Source: Candidatus Dormiibacterota bacterium
Lineage (GTDB): Bacteria > Chloroflexota > Dormibacteria > Dormibacterales > Dormibacteraceae
DNA: 64,000 bases
Assembly: GCA_955652705.1 (NCBI GenBank)
Contig: CATPBK010000044.1
Coordinates: 17,970 to 81,969, forward strand
Direction: 5' to 3'
Shown: piece by piece, positions 45,514-52,776 of the stretch
How positions within the stretch are numbered: position 1 is the stretch's first letter
How the letters are laid out: each line of letters starts with the position of its first letter
Notes under the pieces: generated by a model
Seen by the model: the letters and a program-made list of their open reading frames with translations, nothing else
Told to the model about the DNA's origin: nothing
The model's database searches: none
Position numbers and translations under genes: made by a program

Positions 45514-45831
45514 ATGTACGCTGCGCGCGATGTGTGGTCCTACCGGCGCCTCCGGCCTCGCAGCCCGTGGCCGGGCCGGCTTGCCCGCACGGGCCTTGTG
45601 TTTGGCGCCGCGGTGGTGCTCTCGCTGGGCCTGGCCCGGGCGGTTGATGGGCAGGCGCCGGCGTCCTACGAGGCGGTCACCGTGCAGCCGGGAGACACGC
45701 TCTGGTCCATCGCCGCAGCGCGCTACCCAGGCTCGGACGTGCGTGCAAAGATCTGGGATATCGAGCAGGCGAACCACCTCCAGTCGCCGCTGATCGAGGT
45801 GGGGCAGACCCTCGAGATTCCGAGCCGCTGA
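45514..45831 (+). CDS. SOS-controlled LysM membrane protein, YneA-like division inhibitor
   Basis: 105 residues: basic N-terminus, one membrane helix (~28-48), and a C-terminal LysM domain (VQPGDTLWSIAAARYPG, VGQTLEIPS). Size, layout, position divergent to lexA and an SOS promoter all match YneA, which halts septation during DNA damage in Bacillus. No sequence beyond LysM is specific, so the function is inferred from context. Start ATG 45514; an in-frame upstream start at 45475 lies in the promoter. Confidence 0.75.
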   Translation: MYAARDVWSYRRLRPRSPWPGRLARTGLVFGAAVVLSLGLARAVDGQAPASYEAVTVQPGDTLWSIAAARYPGSDVRAKIWDIEQANHLQSPLIEVGQTLEIPSR

Positions 45832-45853
45832 CCGCTGGTAGGCTCTGACCGCT

Positions 45854-46072
45854 GTGCGGGTTGAGCTGGTGACGCGCAAGGGCTGCCACCTCTGCGACGA
45901 AGCCCAGGCCACCCTGGAGGCCGCCGGGGTCGAGGTCGTGCCGCTCGACGTCGATGCCGATGCAGAGCTGCTCCGGCTCTACGACTTCAGGGTCCCGGTC
46001 GTCCTCCGCCACGGAAGAGTCGCCGCCGAGGGCCGGATCAGCAGAGCCGACATCCAGCGCATCCTGGGCTGA
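45854..46072 (+). CDS. Glutaredoxin-like thiol protein
   Basis: 72 residues of a minimal thioredoxin fold: VELVTRKGCHLCDEAQATLEAAG with a CHLC redox motif, cis-Pro region FRVPVVLRHGRV, and a C-terminal helix. Typical of the DUF836/glutaredoxin-2-like group. GTG start, 22 nt after the LysM gene; may share the SOS promoter by read-through. Confidence 0.8.
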   Translation: MRVELVTRKGCHLCDEAQATLEAAGVEVVPLDVDADAELLRLYDFRVPVVLRHGRVAAEGRISRADIQRILG

Positions 46073-46167
46073 GACCGGCGTATTGGGGCGGGGAGGAGGG
46101 TCTAAGAGGACTGCACGAGCCCGGCCCCAGTTCCCCAAATCGCTATCGATAATGGCTGTTCTACGGC

Positions 46168-46656
46168 TCATAAGGCCTCCACGACTTCAACCACGCGTCG
46201 CTCAGCCATCAGTGCTCGGTGAGCGACGAATAGGCTGCGTTGCTTCTCGTAGACCCACTCCGGCATGAACTTGCGGCCGTAACGGTTGCGGTGAGCGGCT
46301 TTGACTTCGAGCAGCTCCAGCGCCAGGTCCAGCAACTGAAGCTTTAGAAAGACATATGGGCGCACCTGGCGGAGAAATACTCCCGCTGGCACATCCTGGA
46401 GACGCCACTGCCAAGAGCGGCGTGCCCGACCCTTCGCGACGTGTGCGAGAAGCACGTAACCGCCCCAGCGCTCCCGGAGCCACTCGAGCAGCGGCCGGTC
46501 AGTGTTAACGACGACGACGTGTGCCTGGAAGTACGGCCTGTCAGGCCGGATCTTCAAGGTGTTTTTGGCGATGTGGACGCAGCCCTCGCCATCCAGGATG
46601 CCGGCCGCGTACGCACAGTCTGTCTCTGACGGCTTCGTCGTCGGTTCCGGTGCCAT
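46168..46656 (-). CDS. LAGLIDADG homing-endonuclease-family protein, SOS-controlled
   Basis: 162 residues with one LAGLIDADG helix near the N-terminus (CAYAAGILDGEGCVHIAK) and a following strand region (YFQAHVVVVNTDRPLLEWL, RRSWQWRLQ), the single-motif architecture that acts as a homodimer. It is free-standing; no intron or intein surrounds it. The final glycine-to-acid motif residues (D and E) needed for metal binding are present. ATG 46656. A perfect SOS box lies in its promoter. It may be an active nuclease or a domesticated DNA-binding protein. Confidence 0.8.
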   Translation of the reverse strand: MAPEPTTKPSETDCAYAAGILDGEGCVHIAKNTLKIRPDRPYFQAHVVVVNTDRPLLEWLRERWGGYVLLAHVAKGRARRSWQWRLQDVPAGVFLRQVRPYVFLKLQLLDLALELLEVKAAHRNRYGRKFMPEWVYEKQRSLFVAHRALMAERRVVEVVEAL

Positions 46657-46663
46657 CTGCCTA

Positions 46664-46693
46664 AGTGTATCGAACGTCTGTTCGATAAGCCAA
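46664..46693 (-). promoter_or_regulatory. SOS promoter of the LAGLIDADG gene
   Basis: Minus strand: TTGGCT (+ 46688-46693), 18 nt, TACACT (+ 46664-46669). A perfect SOS palindrome, read on the plus strand as CGAACGTCTGTTCG (46671-46684), fills the spacer, 14 nt upstream of the start codon. Confidence 0.82.
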
Positions 46694-46721
46694 CAACCGT
46701 GGTTAAGAGACGCGCGACGCT

Positions 46722-47072
46722 CTACTCACCGCCGGGAGTAACCGCTCGTCGCCTAACTCTCGCCGCCAGCGCCCCGACCGCCGCTCCACCGGCCATGCCA
46801 GCGAACGTTCCGATAAGGACGTTGAGCACCGACTTGCCCAAGGCCACATAGGCCAGCCCGCCGGCCAGGCCGCCGATCGCTCCGCAAACTGCGCCGGCGA
46901 TTGCCCCAGCTGTAGGGCTGCGCGTGCGGCGCCCGGCTCGGTAGCCGGCGACTGCACAGGCGGCCACCGGCACCAGGAAAGTCACGCTCAAGAGCGGGAC
47001 TTCGGGAATCCAGGCCAAGGACGGCGTCAAGCCCAGGACGGCCAGCCCGACGACGCACACGGCGAGCACCAC
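46722..47072 (-). CDS. Small glycine/alanine-rich membrane protein, unknown
   Basis: About 116 residues with four hydrophobic segments; the middle (AGAIAGAVCGAIGGLAGGL and AGMAGGAAVGALAA) has glycine-zipper character. GTG 47072 follows GGGAG; CTG 47111 would extend the N-terminus by 13 residues and start 9 nt after the cyclic-nucleotide-binding gene. Third gene of the putative SOS operon. No family recognised. Confidence 0.5.
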   Translation of the reverse strand: MVLAVCVVGLAVLGLTPSLAWIPEVPLLSVTFLVPVAACAVAGYRAGRRTRSPTAGAIAGAVCGAIGGLAGGLAYVALGKSVLNVLIGTFAGMAGGAAVGALAARVRRRAVTPGGE

Positions 47073-47119
47073 TCCGGCGCGCGCTCCCTCGACGAGGCCG
47101 GTCCGGGTCAGGTCGCGGT

Positions 47120-47512
47120 CTAGGTGGCTTCGGCTTCGCGCAGCCGGCGGCTGAGCGTCTTGAGAAGCCGGATGGAAATGTCCGGGTGCTCCTTCAGGAA
47201 GTCCTCGAAGCTCCATTCCGGTACCGCCGCCAGCCGGAGGTCGGTCTTGGCGACGACCGTGGCGGAACGCCGTTCATGGTCGAGCAGCGCCATCTCGCCG
47301 AAGTGGTCGAAGGGGCCCAGCTCGCGAGTCCGGCCGTCGGGCGTGTGAACCTCAGCGTTGCCCTCCAGGATGATCATGAAGCCGACGCCGCTGCCGCCTT
47401 TGACCATGATCTCGGTGCCCGCGTTGTGGCGGACCTCCTTCATGGACTTGGCCATGTTCCGGAGCTCTTTCTCGGAGTACCCCTCGAACAGCTTCACGGG
47501 CTGAAGTTCCAT
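47120..47512 (-). CDS. Stand-alone cyclic-nucleotide-binding domain protein
   Basis: 130 residues forming one cNMP-binding jelly roll (LFEGYSEKELRNMAKSM; GFMIILEGNAEVHTPDG; DHFGEMALLDHERRSATV, the phosphate-binding cassette) with a short C-terminal helix. There is no DNA-binding HTH as in Crp, so it is a sensor or scaffold rather than a transcription factor. 47 nt downstream of the SOS-controlled 128-residue gene. Confidence 0.85.
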   Translation of the reverse strand: MELQPVKLFEGYSEKELRNMAKSMKEVRHNAGTEIMVKGGSGVGFMIILEGNAEVHTPDGRTRELGPFDHFGEMALLDHERRSATVVAKTDLRLAAVPEWSFEDFLKEHPDISIRLLKTLSRRLREAEAT

Positions 47513-47559
47513 CGCCCGAATTCTAAGTCGGAAGCCGAAGCCCGGCTAGCAGCAGCCTG

Positions 47560-47946
47560 CTAAGCGCTCTTGGCCAGGCGCGCCGCTCCGATCCAGTCGA
47601 GGAGCTGCCGCTCGGGCACCTCCTCGAGCGAGCGCAGCATCAGGATCAGCGGCAGCGCCGCCTCCTGGAGCTCATCGGCGAGCCGGCGAGGATCGCCCGA
47701 GGGCCGCCCCAGGGCCGCCACGGCGGCGTCGACGGCCGCCAGCGCCCGGTTCACGTGGCGTCGCACGGATGGAATGATGACCGTCGCGGAGTCCTCAGCC
47801 CAGGCCTCGCGGGCCGCCGCCGCCAGCTCGGCGAGCTTGCGGCGCGCGAACGGAGGCCCGATCGGATCGGCCAGGAGGCGATCGGCCTCAGCGCCGTACG
47901 CGCGGAGCAGCCGTCGAAGCCGGACCTGGGTGGCCAGGGTGCGCAT
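47560..47946 (-). CDS. SOS-controlled all-helical protein, unknown function
   Basis: 128 residues predicted almost entirely helical, Ala/Arg/Leu-rich, without Cys or membrane segments (LRRLLRAYGAEADRLLAD; VRRHVNRALAAVDAAVAAL; LPLILMLRSLEEVP). ATG 47946. It heads a probable operon with a cNMP-binding protein and a membrane protein. The promoter directly upstream has consensus-like elements around a perfect SOS box, so damage induction is the best clue to function. No homologous family recognised. Confidence 0.65.
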   Translation of the reverse strand: MRTLATQVRLRRLLRAYGAEADRLLADPIGPPFARRKLAELAAAAREAWAEDSATVIIPSVRRHVNRALAAVDAAVAALGRPSGDPRRLADELQEAALPLILMLRSLEEVPERQLLDWIGAARLAKSA

Positions 47947-47956
47947 GCTGGCGATA

Positions 47957-47986
47957 AGAATAGGCGAACGAATGTTCGGATGTCAA
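47957..47986 (-). promoter_or_regulatory. SOS promoter of the unknown 128-residue gene
   Basis: Minus strand: perfect TTGACA (+ 47981-47986), 18 nt, TATTCT (+ 47957-47962), with the SOS palindrome CGAACGAATGTTCG (+ 47965-47978) in the spacer; same geometry as the recA and LysM promoters. Confidence 0.85.
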
Positions 47987-48002
47987 CTGGCGCCCCTCCT
48001 CC

Positions 48003-48596
48003 CTACGGCGCGAAGATTCGGCAAAGGCTGTCAGCGAGCGCCTCCGGATCGGCTCGCGGCTGGGCCAGGAAATGCCCGGTCGCCTCGGAGACCGCCCCGA
48101 CCACTGCCCTCCCGAAGACGACCGGGTCGACCGCCGCGTAGAGCTCGTCGCCGTCCTGGGCCGCCCGCCGGACCTCTTCTTCGACAACCGCCGCGAACCG
48201 CCCCTGCAGCGTGTGCCTGACCTCCTCGATCCGGGGGCTGACGCCGACCGACTCCACGACCAGCACCCTGGCCAGCGAGCGCCGCTCCGCGCAGGAGTGG
48301 ACGAAGGCGCGGATCCCGCGCCGCATGCGGTCCCGGTGGCCGGCGCCCTGCGCGGCCTCCGACGTCACTTCATGGATCAAGGCGCCGCCTTCGCGAGCTA
48401 GCAGCTCGCGGACGCAGTCCTCCTTCGAATCGAAGAACTCGTAGAAGGCCGTCTTGGACGTTCGCGCCGAGGCCACGACCTGGTCGACGGAGGTCTCGTA
48501 GTAGCCGCGGTCGGCCAGGATTTCGAGGGCCGCGCCCAGGAGCCGGCCCAGCCGGGCCTCCCTGCGGTCCTCCCGGCGCCGGGTGCTGACTGCCAC
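48003..48596 (-). CDS. TetR-family transcriptional regulator
   Basis: 197 residues from GTG 48596: N-terminal HTH (ALEILADRGYYETSVDQVV, SARTSKTAFYEFFDSKEDC) and an all-helical ligand domain. Lies directly downstream of an acyl-CoA dehydrogenase gene (14-nt gap, same strand), a layout common for FadR-like TetR regulators of fatty-acid breakdown. A palindromic GTACGCGTAC upstream of the dehydrogenase is a candidate operator. Ligand unknown. Confidence 0.85.
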   Translation of the reverse strand: MAVSTRRREDRREARLGRLLGAALEILADRGYYETSVDQVVASARTSKTAFYEFFDSKEDCVRELLAREGGALIHEVTSEAAQGAGHRDRMRRGIRAFVHSCAERRSLARVLVVESVGVSPRIEEVRHTLQGRFAAVVEEEVRRAAQDGDELYAAVDPVVFGRAVVGAVSEATGHFLAQPRADPEALADSLCRIFAP

Positions 48597-48610
48597 CGCC
48601 GGGGAGCCGA

Positions 48611-49804
48611 TCAGCCGGCCGCCAGGGCCCGAGAGATGACCAGCCGTTGGATCTCGGAAGTGCCCTCGAAGAGCGTGTAGATCTTGGAATCGCGGTGCCA
48701 CTTCTCGACCGGGAACTCCCGGACGTAGCCGTAGCCCCCGCAGATCTGGATCGCTTCCTCGGTGACCCTCACGGCCACCTCGCCGCACTTGAGCTTGGCC
48801 ATCGAGCCCTCGGCCTTCTTGAACTCGCCGCCGTTGCGGCTCATCCAGAGCGCGTGCCAGACCAGGAGCCGGGCGGCTTCGATCTCCGTCGCCATGTCGG
48901 CCAGCTTGAACGCGATGGCCTCGTTTTCGATGATCGCCTTGCCGAATTGTTTGCGGTCCTTGGCGTACCGGAGCGAGAACTCGAGCGCCGCGCGGGCGAT
49001 GCCCAGCGCCGAGGCGCCCACCACCGGCCGGGTCATCTCGAAAGTCTTGAGCGCGACCGAGGAGCGGCTGTGCTCGCCTGAGCGGGCCTTCGCCAGCTTG
49101 GCGTCGAGGCGCTCCTGGCCGCCGAGCAGGCAATCGGCCGGCACCCTCACGTCGTCGAGCAGGACCTCCGCCGTGTGGGAGGCCCGGATGCCCATCTTCT
49201 TGTCCTTCTTGCCTTGGGTCAGGCCCTTCGTGCCAGGCGGGATCACGAAGCTGGCCTGGCCCCGGCTGCCAAGCTCAGGCTCGACGGCCGCCACCACCAC
49301 GTGCACGTCGGCGATGCCGCCGTTGGTGATGAAGATCTTCTGGCCGTTCAGGACCCAGTCGCCGTTGTTCCTGATGGCGCGGGTCTTCATCGAGGAGACG
49401 TCCGACCCGGCTTCGGGCTCGGTCACGGCGAAAGCGCCCACCTTCGGATTTTCGGGAGTGCCGTAGCAGGCCGGGATCCAGGTCGCGATCTGCTCCGGCG
49501 TGCCCTGTCCGAAGATGGCCGCGACCGGCAGCTGGGTCCCCGTCAGGGCGAGCGCGATGCCGGCGCAGCCCCAGGAGAGCTCCTCCGCGACCAGGGCCGG
49601 CATGAGCCCGGTCTCATCGGCATAGGTCTGCTGGATGAAGTCGACCGAGTAGAGGCCGACCTTGGCCGCCTTCTTGATCACGTCCCAGGGAAATTCCTCG
49701 GTCTCGTCGTACTCCGGCGCGACCGGCCGGATCTCGCGCTCCGCGAAGTCGTGGACCCAGTCGCGGATCTCGCGCTGCTCGTCGGTGAGCTGGAACGAAA
49801 GCAT
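48611..49804 (-). CDS. Acyl-CoA dehydrogenase
   Basis: FAD enzyme of beta-oxidation, 397 residues. Motifs: FAVTEPEAGSDVSS, FITNGGIADV, CGGYGYVREFPVEKWHRD and the catalytic Glu in IYTLFEGTSEIQRL. ATG 49804 with AGGAG 7 nt upstream. Forms an apparent unit with the TetR gene. Chain-length preference not predictable. Confidence 0.92.
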   Translation of the reverse strand: MLSFQLTDEQREIRDWVHDFAEREIRPVAPEYDETEEFPWDVIKKAAKVGLYSVDFIQQTYADETGLMPALVAEELSWGCAGIALALTGTQLPVAAIFGQGTPEQIATWIPACYGTPENPKVGAFAVTEPEAGSDVSSMKTRAIRNNGDWVLNGQKIFITNGGIADVHVVVAAVEPELGSRGQASFVIPPGTKGLTQGKKDKKMGIRASHTAEVLLDDVRVPADCLLGGQERLDAKLAKARSGEHSRSSVALKTFEMTRPVVGASALGIARAALEFSLRYAKDRKQFGKAIIENEAIAFKLADMATEIEAARLLVWHALWMSRNGGEFKKAEGSMAKLKCGEVAVRVTEEAIQICGGYGYVREFPVEKWHRDSKIYTLFEGTSEIQRLVISRALAAG

Positions 49805-49835
49805 TCGTTGCTCCTTCTTGCGCTGGCTTGAATCA

Positions 49836-49849
49836 GTACGCGTACGTAC
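49836..49849. promoter_or_regulatory. Candidate TetR operator upstream of acyl-CoA dehydrogenase
   Basis: GTACGCGTACGTAC contains two overlapping palindromes (GTACGCGTAC and TACGTA), 32 nt before the dehydrogenase start. TACG..CGTA-type sites are bound by FadR-like TetR proteins in actinobacteria; binding here is inference. Confidence 0.45.
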
Positions 49850-49907
49850 CGTTCTACTTGTTTAGCAGACTACGCCGGTTGCGCGCCTTGCGTCAACTTG
49901 GAAAACG

Positions 49908-50852
49908 CTAGGAGGACCTGGCCTGGTCGAGCAGCTTGGCCAGCGCATAGATCGCGCGCAGGTTCGGGACCGCGACCGAATGCCGCTCGGCGAGCTCGAC
50001 CACCGAGCCCAGCAGCGCGTCCACCTCGAGAGGCCGCCCGGCCTCCACGTCCTGGAGCATCGAAGTCTTGTGCGCGCCCACGCCCGCGATGCCCTGGAGG
50101 CGCTTCTCGACGCCCAGCTCGATCGAAGCACCGCCGGCGCGAGCCACCGCCTCGACCTCCAGCATCATTTCGCGCACCAGGTCGCGCGTCTCAGGCGTCT
50201 CCAGCATCCGGTCCAGCGGGGCCCGCGTGAGAGCGCTGACGGGGTTCACCGTCGCGTTGCCGAGGAGCTTGAGCCAGATCTCGTCCCGGAGGTGGGAGCT
50301 GATCGGGCACTTGAGTCCGGCCTTGACCAGCGCCGCCGCGATCGCCCGGCAGCGCTCGCTGCGGCCACCGTCGGGCTCGCCGATCGTGAAGCGATTGCCT
50401 TCCAGGTGCTGGACGACGCCCGGCTCCGAGATCACGGCCGCTGGGTAAGCGATGCAGCCGACCACGGACTCGGCCGGCAGGCAGCGCGCGATCACGCCGC
50501 CCGGGTCGACCGACTCCAGGCGCTCTCCGTACCAGAACGGGATGCCGTTCTGCGCCGGCAGCAGGGCCGCGTCCGGCTTCAAGGCGGCTCCCACCGCCGG
50601 CGCCAGGCCTGGCAGCGCATGCGCCTTGACCGTCAGGAACACGGTGTCGGCGTCGCCGATGGCATTCACATCGTCCGTGCAGTCGGGGTGCGCGACGAAG
50701 ACCTCGTCGGGACTCTCGACCCGGACCCCGTGCTCGCGCATGGCGGCCAGGTGGGGGCCGCGAGCGATGAGCACCACCTCCTCCCCACTCCGGGCCAAGT
50801 GCGCACCGAGGTAGGCGCCGATCGCACCCGCCCCGACGACCGCGAACTTCAA
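49908..50852 (-). CDS. Ketopantoate reductase family protein
   Basis: ApbA/PanE-type NADPH reductase of 314 residues: AVVGAGAIGAYLGAHLARSG, LTVKAHAL, PAQNGIPFWYGER, and C-terminal LRDEIWLKLLGNATVNPVSALT with the catalytic Lys. TTG start at 50852 overlapping the stop of the acyl-CoA ligase gene (TTGA). In this lipid-degradation context it may be a 2-dehydropantoate reductase or act on another 2-oxo acid. Confidence 0.85.
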   Translation of the reverse strand: MKFAVVGAGAIGAYLGAHLARSGEEVVLIARGPHLAAMREHGVRVESPDEVFVAHPDCTDDVNAIGDADTVFLTVKAHALPGLAPAVGAALKPDAALLPAQNGIPFWYGERLESVDPGGVIARCLPAESVVGCIAYPAAVISEPGVVQHLEGNRFTIGEPDGGRSERCRAIAAALVKAGLKCPISSHLRDEIWLKLLGNATVNPVSALTRAPLDRMLETPETRDLVREMMLEVEAVARAGGASIELGVEKRLQGIAGVGAHKTSMLQDVEAGRPLEVDALLGSVVELAERHSVAVPNLRAIYALAKLLDQARSS

Positions 50853-52336
50853 GCCGAGGGCGCCAGCGCGGCCGCCACGCCCCGGCGCTGGACCTTGCCG
50901 GTCGCGGTGCGCGGGATCTCCTCGACGATGAACACCCGCTTGGGGACCTTGAAGTCCGCCAGCCTCTCGCGGCAGTACCGGAGCAGCTCCTTTTCGGCGA
51001 CGGGCTCGCGCAGAACGACCGCGACCGCCACCTCCTCGCCCCAGGTCGGATGGGGCAGGCCAAAGGCGACCGCTTCGGCCACGGCCGGGTGCTGGAGGAG
51101 GACGTCGTCGATCTCGCGGGGCGCGATCTTCTCGCCACCCCGGTTGATCAGCTCCTTCAAGCGCCCGACCAGCGTCAGGTAGCCGTCCTCGCTGAGAACG
51201 CCCTGGTCGCCGGTCCGGAACCAGCCCTCCCGGAAAGCGGCGGCATTCGCCTCGTCGTTTTTCTCATAGCCGTCGACCACGTTGGGCCCCCGCACCACCA
51301 CCTCTCCAGCGGTCCCCGCCGGCTGGGGCCGCCAGGCGTCGTCCACGATCCCGACTTCGACTCCGGCGCCGCGGCCGACCGAGCCTGGCCGCCGGCCTCC
51401 TGGCGGGAGTGGGTTGGCGGTCATTTGATGGGCGGCCTCCGTCATCGAGTAAGCCTCGATCGCGGGCACCCCGAAGGTCTCCTCGAGCTCGGCCATCGTC
51501 GCCGGGGAGAGCGCGGAGCTGCTGGACCGGATGAAACGGAGCCGCCGAGTCCCCTCCGGCCGTCCGGAGCCCGAGCGCCGGAGCAGCATCTGGTGGATGG
51601 TCGGAACCGCCGAGAACCAGGTCACGCGGTGTTCGCGGACGAGCGGCCAGAAGCCCATCGCATTGAAGCCGCCCGTCATCACCACCTCGGCGCCGCCAGA
51701 GCCGAGGCTGGCGAGTGTCGACATCACGATCCCGTGGACGTGGAAGAGTGGCATGACGCAGACGGAGACGTCGTCCGCCGTCAATGCGTAGTGACGGACC
51801 AGGTTGGCGACCGAAGCCGCCAGGTTGCGATGCCGGATCGGCACCTGCTTGGGGCGGCTGGTCGTGCCGCTGGTGTGCAGCACCAGCGCCACGTCATCGG
51901 GCGAGGGTGTCGGCGGCGGCTTCACGCGGCTGCCGGCTAGTCTCATCTCGCCGTCCGTGAAGGCAGCCTCGATGACGGTGACTTCTTCGGGGCAGGCTGC
52001 CCTGGCCGCCTCGGCGCCGCCCGGCGGCACCAGCAACAGCCTGGCCCTGGTGTCCTCGAGGTAGAAGCGGAGCTCGTCGGCCTTGTAAGCCGGGTTCAAG
52101 GGCGCGGCCGTGCCCACGGTGGCCGCCGCCAGGAAGAGGATGACGGCTTCGGCCCCGTTGGGGTGGAGGTAGGCCACCCGGTCGCCGCGCCCCACCCCCA
52201 GCGAGGCGAGCCGGCTGGCGGTGGCCGCGACCTGCTCGCGGAGCTCGTCGTAGGTGAGCCGAGCCAGGCCCGGCACGATCAGCGCCGTCTCGCCGCCGGC
52301 ACCCTCCGCGAGGAGATCAGGCAGGCTTTGGCGCAT
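50849..52336 (-). CDS. Acyl-CoA/carboxylate-CoA ligase (AMP-binding)
   Basis: ANL-family adenylating enzyme, 495 residues from ATG 52336. Motifs: ALVLHTSGTTSRPKQVPI (P-loop), AYSMTEAAHQMTANPLPPG, GWFRTGDQGVL, GRLKELINRGGEKIAPREID and the catalytic Lys in PRTATGKVQRR. The AYSMTEAAHQM segment resembles oxalate-CoA ligase/AAE3 members, so a short carboxylate is possible. Longer in-frame N-terminus up to 52429 would be read from the palindromic repeat. Confidence 0.88.
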   Translation of the reverse strand: MRQSLPDLLAEGAGGETALIVPGLARLTYDELREQVAATASRLASLGVGRGDRVAYLHPNGAEAVILFLAAATVGTAAPLNPAYKADELRFYLEDTRARLLLVPPGGAEAARAACPEEVTVIEAAFTDGEMRLAGSRVKPPPTPSPDDVALVLHTSGTTSRPKQVPIRHRNLAASVANLVRHYALTADDVSVCVMPLFHVHGIVMSTLASLGSGGAEVVMTGGFNAMGFWPLVREHRVTWFSAVPTIHQMLLRRSGSGRPEGTRRLRFIRSSSSALSPATMAELEETFGVPAIEAYSMTEAAHQMTANPLPPGGRRPGSVGRGAGVEVGIVDDAWRPQPAGTAGEVVVRGPNVVDGYEKNDEANAAAFREGWFRTGDQGVLSEDGYLTLVGRLKELINRGGEKIAPREIDDVLLQHPAVAEAVAFGLPHPTWGEEVAVAVVLREPVAEKELLRYCRERLADFKVPKRVFIVEEIPRTATGKVQRRGVAAALAPSA

Positions 52337-52350
52337 CGTCCGACTTGAGT

Positions 52351-52776
52351 CTAGCTCCGAGGGGGGACTTCCCCCCTGGTGCCGGGGCCGGGCACATCCC
52401 TTCCCCCCGGCGACCCCCCTCGGGGCCACATCCGGTAGGCGCTGTACAGGAGGAAAAGGCCGAAAAGCCGGGCCAGCACATCCCGCGGCAGATGCACAGC
52501 CAGCAGGGCGCCCACCGGCGCGCAGGCGAGCCCACCCAGAGCCATCCAGCCCAGGGCTCCGCGCACGACGTGGCCGGCTCGATCGTGCGCGTAAGCGCCG
52601 GACACGGCGGTGGGGATGATCGCGAAGAGAGAGGTCCCCTGGGCCACCTGCTGGCTGGCGCCGAAGCCCACGAGGAGGAAGGGCACATAAACGGTGCCGC
52701 CGCCGATGCCCATGAGCCCGCTGAGGGCCCCGATGAGAACGCCGCCGAGAACTGCCAGGAGGTCGTGGCCGGTCAC
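52351..52776 (-). CDS. Half-size TauE/SafE membrane protein, second of a pair
   Basis: 141 residues with four membrane helices. It starts with GTG 52776, overlapping the stop of the first half (GTGA), and carries LIGALSGLMGIGGGTVYVPFLL and VAQGTSLFAI, one copy of the duplicated TauE/SafE repeat. The last ~20 residues (GGSPGGRDVPGPGTRGEVPP) are encoded by the G6/C6 palindromic element and closely match the RuvC tail. The pair probably assembles like one full-size anion exporter. Confidence 0.82.
   Translation of the reverse strand: MTGHDLLAVLGGVLIGALSGLMGIGGGTVYVPFLLVGFGASQQVAQGTSLFAIIPTAVSGAYAHDRAGHVVRGALGWMALGGLACAPVGALLAVHLPRDVLARLFGLFLLYSAYRMWPRGGSPGGRDVPGPGTRGEVPPRS
52358..52423 (+). repeat. 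G6/C6 palindromic element, copy 3 (TauE tail)
   Basis: GAGGGGGGACTTCCCCCCT, central GCCGGGGCCGGGC region, TTCCCCCCGG, then GACCCCCCTC. It is the closest relative of the copy in ruvC. It forms the 3' end of the second TauE gene and reaches towards the ligase gene. Confidence 0.78.

Noticed and set aside
45507..45520. Second SOS box CGAACAAATGTACG at the LysM start codon
   Set aside because: One base off the GAACNNNNGTTC core and outside the promoter spacer; mentioned only as a possible auxiliary site.
48003..49133. 376-codon minus-strand frame containing the TetR gene
   Set aside because: The N-terminal half is a shadow of the acyl-CoA dehydrogenase in another frame; the regulator starts at GTG 48596.
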